Positions 1 to 8,363 of a stretch of 27,183 nucleotides of DNA are shown piece by piece. A model generated the notes under the pieces. The model made no database searches and was not told where the DNA came from. It saw nothing but the letters and a program-made list of their open reading frames with translations. Source of the stretch: CAYNGH01 sp964396845 (GTDB lineage Bacteria; Vulcanimicrobiota; JAJTBE01; CAYNGH01); NCBI GenBank assembly GCA_964396845.1, contig CAYNGH010000029.1, forward strand, positions 1 through 27,183, given 5' to 3'. The translations under genes and the position numbers were made by a program. How positions within the stretch are numbered: the stretch's first letter is position 1; every line of letters starts with the position of its first letter.

Positions 1-344
1 TGCAGGACAACATCGGTGGAGCGATCAAGGTCGAAAATGTTCATTACATCCCGCAGGGTGCCCCGCTTGGCGTATTCCATGGCGATATAGTATATCTTGC
101 GCCCCCGGAGAGTAAAAAAGTTGCTTTCAAAATATTTGATGATGTTGGGGTGATTCAATTCGAAGAGCATCCGGGCTTCCCGGGCAAAAGACTCGAAATT
201 GAAATGCTTCAGGTTGGAGATTATCTTCAGGGCTACATCAGTCTGGGTGATGGTGTCGAAGGCCCGGTAAGTGGTGCCGAAATAACCGCCTCCCAGCTCC
301 TGTCGAATCTCATATTTGGAAATCCGTTCTCCCTTTTGGAACAT
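1..344 (-). CDS. Serine/threonine protein kinase, N-terminal part (runs off window)
   Basis: Translating the minus strand from the ATG at 344 gives 114 residues of a eukaryotic-type (Hanks) protein kinase N-lobe. Visible are the glycine-rich loop LGGGYFGTTY (residues 17-26), VALK with the ATP-binding lysine K40, a helix-C glutamate (E56 in AREAR), the HPNIIKYFE strand region (65-73) and a hinge-like IAMEYAKRGTL (87-97). The catalytic HRD and DFG motifs would lie beyond position 1, so activity cannot be judged. The start is preceded by AAGGCGGGGG; an ATG five bases upstream is out of frame. It lies 85 bases downstream of the membrane protein at 430-939 in the same direction, so the two may be cotranscribed. 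The family phosphorylates Ser/Thr on protein substrates; the substrate is unknown. Confidence 0.9.
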   Translation of the reverse strand, partial: MFQKGERISKYEIRQELGGGYFGTTYRAFDTITQTDVALKIISNLKHFNFESFAREARMLFELNHPNIIKYFESNFFTLRGRKIYYIAMEYAKRGTLRDVMNIFDLDRSTDVVL

Positions 345-429
345 GTCATACCCCCGCCTTGAAATACAGTTTAGTTAATATTTTTGCCGGAGGGGTCTTT
401 CTCCTTCCCGCAAGGATGCCCCGGGGGAT

Positions 430-939
430 TTATCTTTCCACGCCACCGGCGCTAATCGAATCCTGCCTGTCTTCCAGGGGAACCGACAAAATCTCCGATA
501 AAGCCGATGCGCCCTGCCGGATCTGTTTTAAGGGGCCCGCAATTAAAGTGTTTTCAATCCCTGCGGAAGTGACAATCTCTATACGGCCATTGCCTCGGGA
601 CAACTGTCTGACAACTATTGCCTTTATGTATTCCAGGGAAACTTTTTTTATCCCGGAGAAAACAAAGAATGCAGTATTTTCTATGACAAGCCCCTGGCAG
701 TCGGCCTTGATTACATGCTTTTTTCCCATAAATACCAGCCCCAGGAAAATAAACATCCCCGGCAAATATCCCACTGGGCTTCTGGGTCTTCCCACCTCGT
801 TGAAGAGATCCATTCTCAAGTATGAAAACAAAAATGCACAGGCGAACCCGATGAAAAAAAACATCAAAACTGTCAGAAGCTGTGCCCCTGATTTAATTTT
901 TACCTGTTTGCCCTGTTGATGAATCTGAATCACGCTCAA
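430..939 (-). CDS. Membrane protein with probable bacterial PH-like domain
   Basis: A 169-residue protein with two hydrophobic segments (about residues 20-41 and 56-73) forming a hairpin. A C-terminal soluble part follows (about 75-160) with alternating short beta strands and a closing helix. The order hydrophobic hairpin, strand-rich domain, helix resembles bacterial PH-domain membrane proteins, but this is inference from pattern and no signature residue proves it. The start is uncertain: TTG at 939 and GTG at 933 are both possible and neither has a clear ribosome binding site. A plus-strand reading frame covers almost the same bases; this frame is preferred because it gives sensible membrane segments and lies just upstream of, and co-directional with, the kinase gene. 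Specific function unknown. Confidence 0.6.
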   Translation of the reverse strand: MSVIQIHQQGKQVKIKSGAQLLTVLMFFFIGFACAFLFSYLRMDLFNEVGRPRSPVGYLPGMFIFLGLVFMGKKHVIKADCQGLVIENTAFFVFSGIKKVSLEYIKAIVVRQLSRGNGRIEIVTSAGIENTLIAGPLKQIRQGASALSEILSVPLEDRQDSISAGGVER

Positions 940-1118
940 TTTTTATATGTTTACAGGCAAAAACCTTCCTTGTTGTGATGGCAGAAGGAAAATAATTTTA
1001 TTCGAAGAAGAATTACTCAGCCGTATCTGCCATGCAGTTCATCGGTATCGCCGTCGGGACAGAGGGTACATGTTGCCTGACAAAAAGACGACGGCAATAA
1101 TGTTTGGGAGGAGAAGAA

Positions 1119-1421
1119 ATGGAATTGAAGGAAAAAGAAGCCGCTCTGGAAGTTGCAGCCGATAAGCTGGGCCAGGTGATGAAAAAACAGCCGGAGAATG
1201 TCAAGGAAGTTCTGCGCAAGCTCAAGGAAGAAGCCGAAGATTTCTGTGACAAGGCCAAAACAGAAAAGGAAGAATACTACGACAAGGCCGGCCTTTTTGT
1301 GCTGGCAATGACCCTTGATGACAACCTCAAGGATATCAAGGAACTCATGGACGAATGCCAGAATTACCTTGAGGCGGACCAAGAACACACCGCAGCCCTC
1401 ATGGAGAAATTCATGGCATAG
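1119..1421 (+). CDS. Small acidic, helical protein of unknown function
   Basis: A 100-residue protein rich in Glu, Lys and Asp that should be almost entirely alpha-helical, with heptad-like hydrophobic spacing (for example VKEVLRKLKEEAEDF) suggesting coiled coils. No signal peptide or membrane segment. I do not recognise a family. The ATG at 1119 was chosen because GGGAGGAG sits 5 bases upstream; an in-frame TTG at 1104 has no such site. It is the first gene of a probable plus-strand operon, with the FolC-like gene starting 16 bases after its stop. That spacing suggests cotranscription but says little about function. Confidence 0.7.
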   Translation: MELKEKEAALEVAADKLGQVMKKQPENVKEVLRKLKEEAEDFCDKAKTEKEEYYDKAGLFVLAMTLDDNLKDIKELMDECQNYLEADQEHTAALMEKFMA

Positions 1422-1437
1422 GTCCGGAAATTAAAAA

Positions 1438-2715
1438 ATGACAGGAATTGTCAGGGTAATCGAAAAACTGCCCCGGTATCACGACAACCCGGGGTTTTTT
1501 CGTGTTGCAGATTATCTGAAGGCTCAAGATATTGACCCCGGAGCTTTCGCAGTGATCCTGGGAGGCACCAACGGCAAAGGCTCTCTGGGGGTCATGCTGG
1601 AAAGCATCCTTGCCGAAGCGGGGATATCCGCAGGATGCTTTCGTTCTCCCCATGTTTACAGCTTTTATGAGAGAATAACCATAAACCGCCAACCCATAAG
1701 CCCTGATGATTTCCATGCATCAGCGGTCAGGGTGTTGGATTATTTTTCAAGGGCCGGGGTGAGTCCCACCTTTTCCGATGTTCTCACCGGGATCGCATAT
1801 ACTCATTTTGCCCGGGCCCGTTGCCGGGTAATGCTTATGGAAGTCGGAATGGGCGGGCTTCACGACCCGGTCAATGCCCTTCCCCGGCAGTTGACCCTTA
1901 TAACCAACATCGGCCACGATCATTCTCATGTTCTCGGATCTTATCCCCTGCAGATAGCCCGGCGGAAAGCTGCCATTGTCCGGCCCGGAGTACCCCTCAT
2001 CACTGCAGAAAAAAAACCGGCGGTGTTGGATGTCTTCCGGGAGATTTGCGCTAATCAGGATGCTCCCCTGATGGTCGCCGACAGGACTTCTGTCACCGGG
2101 GTTGATGTGGGCGGGACCCGTTTTGTTTATCAGGGCAGGGAGTATGCCACTGCTCTTTGCGGAGTTCAGCAGGGTGATAATGCTGCCATGGCCATTGAAG
2201 GGATTAAGGTGATGAGAAGGTTTTTCAATATTCATCCTGACTCAGTTTTGCAGGGGCTTTCCAAGGCCCGGCTTCCCTGGCGGATGGAGGTCTTCTGCAG
2301 GAATCCCGGGATTATTTTTGACGGATCCCACAACCGGGAAAGCTGGGAAAACCTGGCAGATACCCTTTCGGCTTTTTCTTTCAGGAATCTCCATATAATC
2401 CTGTGCATCCAGAAACTGAAGAACCCCCAGGATTTTCCCCGCCATATGCCTGGTGGCGAGGTCTTTGTTTATTTGCCCCGATGCGGAGGCAGGTTTCATT
2501 CTCCCGGCGATATTGCCCAGAGTCTTTCTCCCCGGTGGAAGGCGACAACCCACGGCGGGCTTCCCGGGGCTGTGGACAAAGCCCTGAACATGATGAGCCG
2601 GGACGACCTGCTGGTGTTTGCAGGATCCTTTGGAATCGCCTCCAGGGTCAGGAAAATAATAAAAGGAAGGTTAACCCGGGATAAGGTGGAATTAGCATAC
2701 CCGGGAGGGATATAA
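1438..2715 (+). CDS. folC: Folylpolyglutamate synthase / dihydrofolate synthase family protein
   Basis: A 425-residue Mur-ligase-fold enzyme. FolC enzymes join glutamate to dihydropteroate or folates with ATP in the cytosol. Visible in order: the P-loop GTNGKGS (43-49), SPH (70-72), YERI (77-80), the EVGMGG strand (135-140, usually EVGLGG), TNIGHDH (156-162), RRKAAI with the expected lysine at 177, and DGSHN (295-299, usually DGAHN). Length matches the family. Several motifs are off-consensus: TFSDVLT at 111-117 where FFE.LT is usual, and LPWRME instead of PGRLE. Substrate specificity may therefore differ from housekeeping FolC. The stop overlaps the next ATG (TAATG), a sign of translational coupling. 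No other folate gene is nearby. Confidence 0.88.
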   Translation: MTGIVRVIEKLPRYHDNPGFFRVADYLKAQDIDPGAFAVILGGTNGKGSLGVMLESILAEAGISAGCFRSPHVYSFYERITINRQPISPDDFHASAVRVLDYFSRAGVSPTFSDVLTGIAYTHFARARCRVMLMEVGMGGLHDPVNALPRQLTLITNIGHDHSHVLGSYPLQIARRKAAIVRPGVPLITAEKKPAVLDVFREICANQDAPLMVADRTSVTGVDVGGTRFVYQGREYATALCGVQQGDNAAMAIEGIKVMRRFFNIHPDSVLQGLSKARLPWRMEVFCRNPGIIFDGSHNRESWENLADTLSAFSFRNLHIILCIQKLKNPQDFPRHMPGGEVFVYLPRCGGRFHSPGDIAQSLSPRWKATTHGGLPGAVDKALNMMSRDDLLVFAGSFGIASRVRKIIKGRLTRDKVELAYPGGI

Positions 2716-3656
2716 TGTTGATAACAAAAAACGGTGTAAAGAATCTCCTTTTTGAATTTATCCTGCAGGATTATGATAACAAGGCCCGTTACGGGAACCA
2801 GCCCACGACCCTGGAACACTTCTATAACAACTATCTGATCCGGAGGCTGGTGAAAAACGGCATAATCGAAACCGAGAACAATTCCGTTGATGCGGTAAAA
2901 GAAAAATATGAAAACCGTTTTCTGGACATCACCTGGCAGGCGGTGGAAGAACTGATGCGGGATCGCCTCATCAAGAGGTGGCTTAAAACCTCCGGGGATC
3001 TTTCCCGCTGGGATGTCTATATCCCCACGGAAAAGGGGATTGAAACATGGGAGAAATACGGCCGTCTGCTTATCATCCCCTCCAATCTTGTGGACTCACT
3101 CCGGGAGGAACTGCCCACACTGTGCTCCCATGCCGAAGTGGTACTGGATTTTATCAATGAAGCGGTTTATTGTTTCTTTCATAATCTTCTCCTGGCCTGT
3201 TCCCAGAGTATTTCATGTGCCGGACGGCGAACCCTGCAGGCCCTGTTTGAGTCCCTGTCGGCATATATTGATGATCCCATATGGACTGATGAATACCTGT
3301 CCTGTGGCGATGATATGAAAAGGGCGGATATGATCCGGATCAGAATCAACCAGCTGATCCTGTCGGGAAGGCTTTCCGAGGACTGGTGCCGGATGAATCC
3401 CGGAACCGATGTGGATATCGAAGAAGAGATAAAAAGCCTTCTGGGGAGCATCGATTTTATGATGAGCATTATCTCCCTTGCCCAGAAGGAAGACGGCCTG
3501 CCTCATCCGGGGATTAACCGGATTGAGGAAACATACCGGGCAGAGCTGATGCTGGGCTATTTGGTGGGGTCATATTCATTCTTCCGGCTGAGTTTTATAA
3601 TCAGGGAAATCTTCAACAACATGGCGGAATCCCGGGGTAGCCGGGAGAACCCCTGA
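2715..3656 (+). CDS. Conserved-looking protein of unknown function with winged-helix-like N-terminus
   Basis: A 313-residue cytosolic-looking protein without a signal peptide. Roughly residues 1-118 look like a helical region ending in a helix-strand-wing pattern (EELMRDRLIKRW, then DVYIPTEKGIETW), reminiscent of winged-helix DNA-binding domains. This is a weak structural inference. The remainder is helical, with a hydrophobic C-terminal stretch (about 280-300, GYLVGSYSFFRLSFII) too polar for a clear membrane span. Its ATG overlaps the folC-like stop by one base, and GGGAGGG lies just upstream, so translation is probably coupled. The last 81 bases overlap the 3' end of the convergent hemerythrin-like gene. 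I do not recognise a family. Confidence 0.75.
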   Translation: MLITKNGVKNLLFEFILQDYDNKARYGNQPTTLEHFYNNYLIRRLVKNGIIETENNSVDAVKEKYENRFLDITWQAVEELMRDRLIKRWLKTSGDLSRWDVYIPTEKGIETWEKYGRLLIIPSNLVDSLREELPTLCSHAEVVLDFINEAVYCFFHNLLLACSQSISCAGRRTLQALFESLSAYIDDPIWTDEYLSCGDDMKRADMIRIRINQLILSGRLSEDWCRMNPGTDVDIEEEIKSLLGSIDFMMSIISLAQKEDGLPHPGINRIEETYRAELMLGYLVGSYSFFRLSFIIREIFNNMAESRGSRENP

Positions 3657-4253
3657 TTCGCCGGGGATGATGCCCATCTCCCTTTCCAGCTTTTCCACCA
3701 TATTGGAATACTTTTCCCGATATCCGGGAAATTTTTTGTCAACCTGCCGGAAATACTCCAGAACTTTCTCATCTCTGTGGGGAGGAATCAAAGCGTCGCT
3801 GAGGGGGTATAAAACCCGCTCTTCCCTGCGACTGTGCTGTTGGATATGGGCGATGAATCCCTTCAGGTCTGCAATCAGCTCCCGGCAGTCTTCTTTTTTC
3901 TGGCTGGAGCAGTTCTGCGCCAGCCTGGAAATCCTGTTGATATATGCTCTTCCCACGTGGTGATCATGGCGGATGGACTCGATGGGAAGCTGTCGGGTGA
4001 ATACTCCCGCCAACTCCATTTCCTCAAAGAGTTTCCCTTCTTCCTTGGCAAAGTGATATTTATCGGCAAATTCGCAGAAAAACTCCGCCACATCCCGGAG
4101 AAAATCCCTGGAAACAGCAACCCCTTTATGAATCTGCTCCAGCCCCGCCTCAACCACTTTAATCATCCGGTTAATAAGCAGGTGTTCTTCTCTTAAAATT
4201 TCCGTTGATTTCATCTGGTCTGATTTCTCCAGCTCAAGTGATATATCCCCCAT
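3576..4253 (-). CDS. Hemerythrin-like (HHE) domain protein
   Basis: A 225-residue helical cytosolic protein. The expected pattern of metal ligands is visible: H24 in REEH, H67 and E71 in YHFAKEE, H98/H99 in RHDHHV, and H140 with E144 in HSRREE. This suggests a four-helix bundle with a carboxylate-bridged di-iron site. Family members bind oxygen or nitric oxide, or help repair iron-sulfur clusters (RIC/YtfE); which applies here cannot be told. The ATG at 4253 lacks a Shine-Dalgarno site; the in-frame ATG at 4214 (MKSTEIL) has GGAG about 11 bases upstream and is a credible alternative. It follows the CpxP-like gene by 83 bases on the same strand, so it may belong to the sigma-factor operon. Its final 26 codons overlap the convergent gene ending at 3656. 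Confidence 0.88.
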   Translation of the reverse strand: MGDISLELEKSDQMKSTEILREEHLLINRMIKVVEAGLEQIHKGVAVSRDFLRDVAEFFCEFADKYHFAKEEGKLFEEMELAGVFTRQLPIESIRHDHHVGRAYINRISRLAQNCSSQKKEDCRELIADLKGFIAHIQQHSRREERVLYPLSDALIPPHRDEKVLEYFRQVDKKFPGYREKYSNMVEKLEREMGIIPGESGVLPATPGFRHVVEDFPDYKTQPEE

Positions 4254-4336
4254 AAATCAAACCAAAACGCTTCTGTAAAGATTCCACAAATAATAAACCA
4301 GCGGGGAGGCCCGGCATGTTGCCTTGATGAATCGGC

Positions 4337-4777
4337 CTACTTTCTTTCCCTCATCATCGCCCGGATCATGTGACGCAGGAATATCCGGTTCTGCTGAGGA
4401 GTAAGAATCTTTTTCATCTCAAAATACTCATCCAATATCATCTTGTGACGTTTTTTCTCAAGAACAAGAATCTCATCTATCTTGGCATCGATTTTATTCC
4501 TGTCTTCTTCTCCCTGCCGAAGGAGATACGCCAGCTCAAAACGTTGTTTCCTCAGCTCAAAGCGGACATCTTCCATTTTTTCTTCAAATCTCATCCGTAT
4601 GGCCTGCACTTTGTCCCGCTGTTCATCGGTAAGACGAAGCATCAAGTTGCCTTCTGCCCCGGATTTCTGGGTATTCGGCTTGGCCTTCTGAGCATGGGCC
4701 GTCATCGGCAGGGCCACGGCAATTATTGCCAATATGACAAGGCACAAAAGGACAAGTCTTGTTTTCTTTTTACTCAT
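4337..4777 (-). CDS. Spy/CpxP-like periplasmic (LTxxQ) protein, possible metal or envelope-stress sensor
   Basis: A 146-residue secreted protein. A signal peptide with basic start, hydrophobic core and AHA cleavage motif covers about residues 1-30. The mature part is helical, with an LTDEQ motif near the start and LTPQQ near the end, as in the Spy/CpxP/ZraP and CnrX-type heavy-metal resistance family. The middle is rich in charged residues (RMRFEEKMEDVRFELRKQ). The family acts in the periplasm as chaperone, zinc-binding protein or sensor that frees a sigma factor. The start at 4777 was chosen for GAGGGAGGT six bases upstream; a longer reading from 4804 is less likely. It begins 10 bases after the anti-sigma stop, fitting a sensor/anti-sigma/sigma cassette. 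Confidence 0.82.
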   Translation of the reverse strand: MSKKKTRLVLLCLVILAIIAVALPMTAHAQKAKPNTQKSGAEGNLMLRLTDEQRDKVQAIRMRFEEKMEDVRFELRKQRFELAYLLRQGEEDRNKIDAKIDEILVLEKKRHKMILDEYFEMKKILTPQQNRIFLRHMIRAMMRERK

Positions 4778-4787
4778 GTTACCTCCC

Positions 4788-5354
4788 TCAGGATGATCCT
4801 CCATTGTTAAAAAGTGTTATCGGGTCAACCCTTTCCAGGGTGTAGTCTTCATCCCAGTCAGAAAATATGTCCCGGGGGCGGGAATTCTCCATACTGCTCA
4901 GGACCTCGCCGGGAGCAGGAAGCAAAGCCGTCAGCTGTCCCGGCACCGGCATGTCCTCTGTCAGGGAAACTTCTGTGGCAGTGACGTAAACAATCCGGGA
5001 ATCATCCGGGACAACTCCTGAATCCCTGGTCATCCCCGGCATATATCCCGCCAGGAATGAAAATAGAACCAGCAGGGCCATGGCCCATGCCGGGACCCGG
5101 AAAACAAGCAGTCTTGACAGAACTTCCATTATGCCCGGCTTGAAGGCCTTCCGGCTGAACTTCTCGGTGAAGTCCCCCGACGGCTCAATATCCTCCCAGA
5201 CATCAAGGGCCTCCCAGGTACTCTGGTATGATTCAAGCTCCCGTCGGCATTCAGCGCAACTTTGGAGATGATCTCTCATTGATCCGGCCTCGTCGGCGGG
5301 AAGATCCCCTTCCATATAGGCGGGTATTTTATCCTGTGCCTGATTGCACTTCAT
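4788..5354 (-). CDS. Membrane anti-sigma factor with zinc-finger (ZAS) motif
   Basis: A 188-residue protein. The N-terminus carries the zinc-binding anti-sigma motif HLQSCAEC (H29, C33, C36) together with C3, typical of anti-sigma domains that hold ECF sigma factors at the membrane. One hydrophobic segment spans about residues 86-106, followed by an extracytoplasmic tail of about 80 residues. The start ATG overlaps the sigma factor gene by 26 bases and has a GGAG/AAGG-rich leader. Operon order and overlap strongly support pairing with the sigma factor at 5329-5931. The signal sensed is not visible; the adjacent CpxP-like protein is a candidate partner for the outer domain. Confidence 0.9.
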   Translation of the reverse strand: MKCNQAQDKIPAYMEGDLPADEAGSMRDHLQSCAECRRELESYQSTWEALDVWEDIEPSGDFTEKFSRKAFKPGIMEVLSRLLVFRVPAWAMALLVLFSFLAGYMPGMTRDSGVVPDDSRIVYVTATEVSLTEDMPVPGQLTALLPAPGEVLSSMENSRPRDIFSDWDEDYTLERVDPITLFNNGGSS

Positions 5355-5931
5355 TTTCCTTTTCTCCTCGGGTGTTTTTCACATAAGGCTCCAGGGCTTT
5401 TTTTAGGCTCCTGCGGGCCCGGTGCAGTCGGGATTTTACCGCTGAGAGGGATATGTCCAGAACTTCTGCAATCTGGTCATACTTCATATTCTCGTATCGA
5501 TACAAAATAACCACCTGCCTCTGGTCATCGGGGAGGGAGCTGACCGCTTCTTTCACAACCCGGCGAAGCTCGTCCTGCTCAAGATAATCCTGGGGCTCCG
5601 GGGCTTCATCCCGAAGGGTTTCCCCCATGTCCTCCCTTTTCTGATCCAGTGAGCTGAAGAAAAATTTACTGCCTCGTTCCCGGTGACGCAGGGACAGGTT
5701 CACGGCAATCCGGTAAAGCCAGGTGAAAAACCGGGAATTACCCCGGAAACCGTCCAATCCCCGGAAAGCCCGCAAAAAAACCTCCTGGGCCAGGTCTTCT
5801 GCCTGTTCCCTCTGGCCGGTGTAACGGTAAATCAGGTTCAGAATCGGTTTTTTATATTTTTCCACCAGTATGGAGAAGGCTTCCCTTTCTCCCTGGCGCA
5901 CCCGGCGGACAATATCCCGATCATGGTCCAT
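5329..5931 (-). CDS. ECF-type RNA polymerase sigma factor (RpoE-like)
   Basis: A 200-residue sigma-70 family protein of the extracytoplasmic-function class. Region 2 is clear: AEDLAQEVFLRAFRGLDGF, then FFTWLYRIAVNLSL, the polymerase-binding and -10 recognition parts. After an acidic linker, region 4 follows with LPDDQRQVVILYR and the helix-turn-helix ISLSAVKSRLHRARRSLKK. There is no region 1 or 3, as expected. GGAGG lies 5 bases upstream of the ATG. The anti-sigma gene overlaps its 3' end. It starts 53 bases after the secreted HEAT-repeat gene, so the whole block may be one transcript. Autoregulation is usual for this class but no clear ECF promoter precedes the gene itself. Confidence 0.95.
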   Translation of the reverse strand: MDHDRDIVRRVRQGEREAFSILVEKYKKPILNLIYRYTGQREQAEDLAQEVFLRAFRGLDGFRGNSRFFTWLYRIAVNLSLRHRERGSKFFFSSLDQKREDMGETLRDEAPEPQDYLEQDELRRVVKEAVSSLPDDQRQVVILYRYENMKYDQIAEVLDISLSAVKSRLHRARRSLKKALEPYVKNTRGEKENEVQSGTG

Positions 5932-5984
5932 TAAACGCCTCCAGCTTCAACCAGTTAGACACCCTGCCGGCAGAAAAGTCGCGG

Positions 5985-8306
5985 TCAATCCCGGCGGGGA
6001 TCTGTCATAAATCCCGACACCCTGCCATGGCCGTCAAAGATGATGCTTGTGGCATTTCCAGCACTCCTGAAGGTTACTCTCTTCTGACCGGTGTCGATAT
6101 ATCTTGCCAGGGAATCTCCCATAGGGGTTTTCTGGCCCGACAGATTTAAAGTACAGTCCAGCATCATCTGGGCGTAATAAGCCCCGGTGAGGGCCTGGGG
6201 ATTTTCCAGCTGGATTATCGGCGGACTGCCTCCCATATAATCTTTGAGAATGATCTCCTGCAGGTCTTCCCCCCAGCGGTAATGCCGATCCCAGCGGAAC
6301 CGCCGACGGGCGGACTCTGTTGAATCCTCCACAAGGATCAGCCTGGATGTGGGGACCCACCGGGCTTCCCCCCAGGGGAGCAGAAGCCGGGTCATGACTC
6401 CCCGGTGCAATAGCGCAATCCCGCCAACCCCCGGGGCGGGAATGTCCTGGCTGGCTTCACCTTCGGGATCTTGCCATAACCGGGATTCATCTTCGTCGGT
6501 ATCGTCATCATCCCTGATCAGGGCAAGGGTAAAATCGTCAACGGGGAAATAATCCCAGGGAGAAAGCCGGATATAAAGCACCAGGGCTTGAATGTCATTG
6601 TGAGGGCCATACCATCCATGGCAGTACTGATCTAACAGTCGGGGATGAATTCTGCGGGTGGAAAAAGATGTCTTTCTGCCATTGATTCTATACAGGGCCT
6701 GGGCTGCATAAAATGAATTGACACTTCCCTGCCCGGCAATTTCCTCCAGAAGCTCCCTGGCGGATGAATCCCCCAGCAGACCCAGGAGTATGATGCCGCT
6801 TCTCTGGGGGATGCTGTCCTCGAAGCCCTCCATAAGAGATTTTTTCACCGGTTCTCCACTGCGGGGATCCTGCAGGTGATACAGGGCATCCATCCCTGTG
6901 GAGGCCATGGAAACATCCCTTTCTTTCAGAGCCTTTACCGACACCTGGTATCCCCGGGAATCTCCCATCCGGCAGAGGCTCCATGCCGAGGCGATCCTGA
7001 GGGCCGGCAGAGGCGAATCGAGAAATTGTGCAATTGTTTCAGAGGATTCCTTATCTTTGAGCCGGCCCAGACCCCACAGGGCATAATAACAGGCCAGGGG
7101 GTTTTCGGGATCAAGTCTTTCCCTGAAAATGGGAATCACTGAGGGATTCTGGGATTCCGCCAGTATTTCCAGGATGAAGTATTCCATACTGCCTGGTTTT
7201 TTCTCCAGTTCGCCTGTCAGGAGAGGCACAGATAAATCCCGCCATGAGATAAGAACTTGAATCACCTTCATCAGCAGGCTTGCCGAGGGATCACTTATCT
7301 GATCCAGCTCCGGGACCTTTCCCAGAATAGCCAGGGAGGGAAAATGGTCTGATGCCGGTTCATCCCGGGTATTCTCCCCCAGGTATTCCACCAGCGTTTC
7401 CGCAGCCCGGGGATGCTCCCATCCTGCCAGCACCTGGATCATCCAGTGTTTCTTCTGAATATCCCCTTCCCGGAATAACTTGAGAATCTCGTCAATTCCC
7501 TGGTTGTCGCCAATCTCTTTCAATGCCGAGGCCCCATAAACCCGAAGGTTTTCATCTCCCATGGATTGCATGGAGATATATGTTTCCCTCAAAGCCGGGT
7601 CTTTCATCCCTGTCAGGATTATCGCTGCGGTCAGCTGGTCCGGGGAGCCGGAAGAGTTGAGGTCTTCCTTGAGTTCCTCCGCCAGCTCAGGGCATTTCAT
7701 TTCGATTATGGCTGTAACTGCTCTGGTCCGGATGGTGCTTTCCATTCGTGCCGAAAGGGCTGCCAGCCGGGGGTTGGAAAAATCCGGTATCTTCTCTGTG
7801 CGAAGGTATTGGTAAAGGGCCAGAGCTGCTCCGGGAGAAGGGGCAAAATTCAAGGCCCGCACTGCTCCCAACCGGATCATGGGGGAGGGGCTGTCCAGAA
7901 GGGGAATGAGAACTTCACCGGCCTTATCTCCCTGAATCCTTGCCAGACCTTCCATGAGCCTGGCCCTTGTTTCCACAGCATCCTGAGGATATTCGCCGGA
8001 GGCTTCCGGGGACAGGGGAGAATTTATGACCTGGCGAAGGATTTCAATCCCGGGAGAGCCTGCATCCTCAAGACCTGAGATGTCGCCGGGATACCAGTGG
8101 GGATGAGCGTAATCCATCACCGCTTCCAGGGGGAGGTTTTTCTTCCCGGATTCATCCATGACTTCTCGGGCTTCCTTCAGCCGGCCCTTTGCCAGCAGGG
8201 TCACCAGGTCATCAAGGGCAAAAACCAGGGAAGAACAGAATGTCCCCCGGAGGAATAACAATCCGAGGCAGAATATAATAACTATGATTTTTCTTGTGGG
8301 CTTCAT
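5985..8306 (-). CDS. Secreted HEAT-repeat protein
   Basis: A 773-residue protein starting with a signal peptide (MKPTRKIIVIIFCLGLLFLR, cleavage near SLVFA). About residues 90-570 are successive two-helix repeats of roughly 30 residues of the HEAT/PBS-lyase type, for example SPMIRLGAVRALNF and LPALRIASAWSLCRMGD. Such repeats form a curved solenoid for protein binding. The last 200 residues are different: acidic, Trp/Tyr-rich and mixed alpha/beta, with no recognised family. An acidic run DDDDTDEDE may bind calcium, but this is inference. The ATG at 8306 was chosen because it opens the signal peptide and follows GGCGGTAA; a GTG at 8339 would add 11 residues. It lies upstream of, and co-directional with, the ECF sigma cassette. 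It could be an envelope partner of that system; its role is unknown. Confidence 0.85.
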   Translation of the reverse strand: MKPTRKIIVIIFCLGLLFLRGTFCSSLVFALDDLVTLLAKGRLKEAREVMDESGKKNLPLEAVMDYAHPHWYPGDISGLEDAGSPGIEILRQVINSPLSPEASGEYPQDAVETRARLMEGLARIQGDKAGEVLIPLLDSPSPMIRLGAVRALNFAPSPGAALALYQYLRTEKIPDFSNPRLAALSARMESTIRTRAVTAIIEMKCPELAEELKEDLNSSGSPDQLTAAIILTGMKDPALRETYISMQSMGDENLRVYGASALKEIGDNQGIDEILKLFREGDIQKKHWMIQVLAGWEHPRAAETLVEYLGENTRDEPASDHFPSLAILGKVPELDQISDPSASLLMKVIQVLISWRDLSVPLLTGELEKKPGSMEYFILEILAESQNPSVIPIFRERLDPENPLACYYALWGLGRLKDKESSETIAQFLDSPLPALRIASAWSLCRMGDSRGYQVSVKALKERDVSMASTGMDALYHLQDPRSGEPVKKSLMEGFEDSIPQRSGIILLGLLGDSSARELLEEIAGQGSVNSFYAAQALYRINGRKTSFSTRRIHPRLLDQYCHGWYGPHNDIQALVLYIRLSPWDYFPVDDFTLALIRDDDDTDEDESRLWQDPEGEASQDIPAPGVGGIALLHRGVMTRLLLPWGEARWVPTSRLILVEDSTESARRRFRWDRHYRWGEDLQEIILKDYMGGSPPIIQLENPQALTGAYYAQMMLDCTLNLSGQKTPMGDSLARYIDTGQKRVTFRSAGNATSIIFDGHGRVSGFMTDPRRD

Positions 8307-8363
8307 GAAGTTTACCGCCACGTGTTTGATGGTTTCCACTTCGCCCCATGATTTTATATCCCT

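Noticed and set aside
359..919. 186-codon plus-strand frame opposite the membrane protein at 430-939
   Set aside because: Composition is unlike a protein (scattered Pro, Arg, Ser, no coherent domain), no ribosome site, and the opposite frame gives membrane segments and operon continuity with the kinase.
1017..1388. 123-codon minus-strand frame
   Set aside because: It is the antisense of the small helical protein at 1119-1421. Its Phe/Leu-rich sequence is what Lys/Glu codons give on the opposite strand.
5932..5984. GTCTAA (minus strand) before the sigma factor gene as an ECF -10 element
   Set aside because: No GGAAC-type -35 lies at 16-17 bases; the hexamer alone is too short to support an autoregulated promoter.
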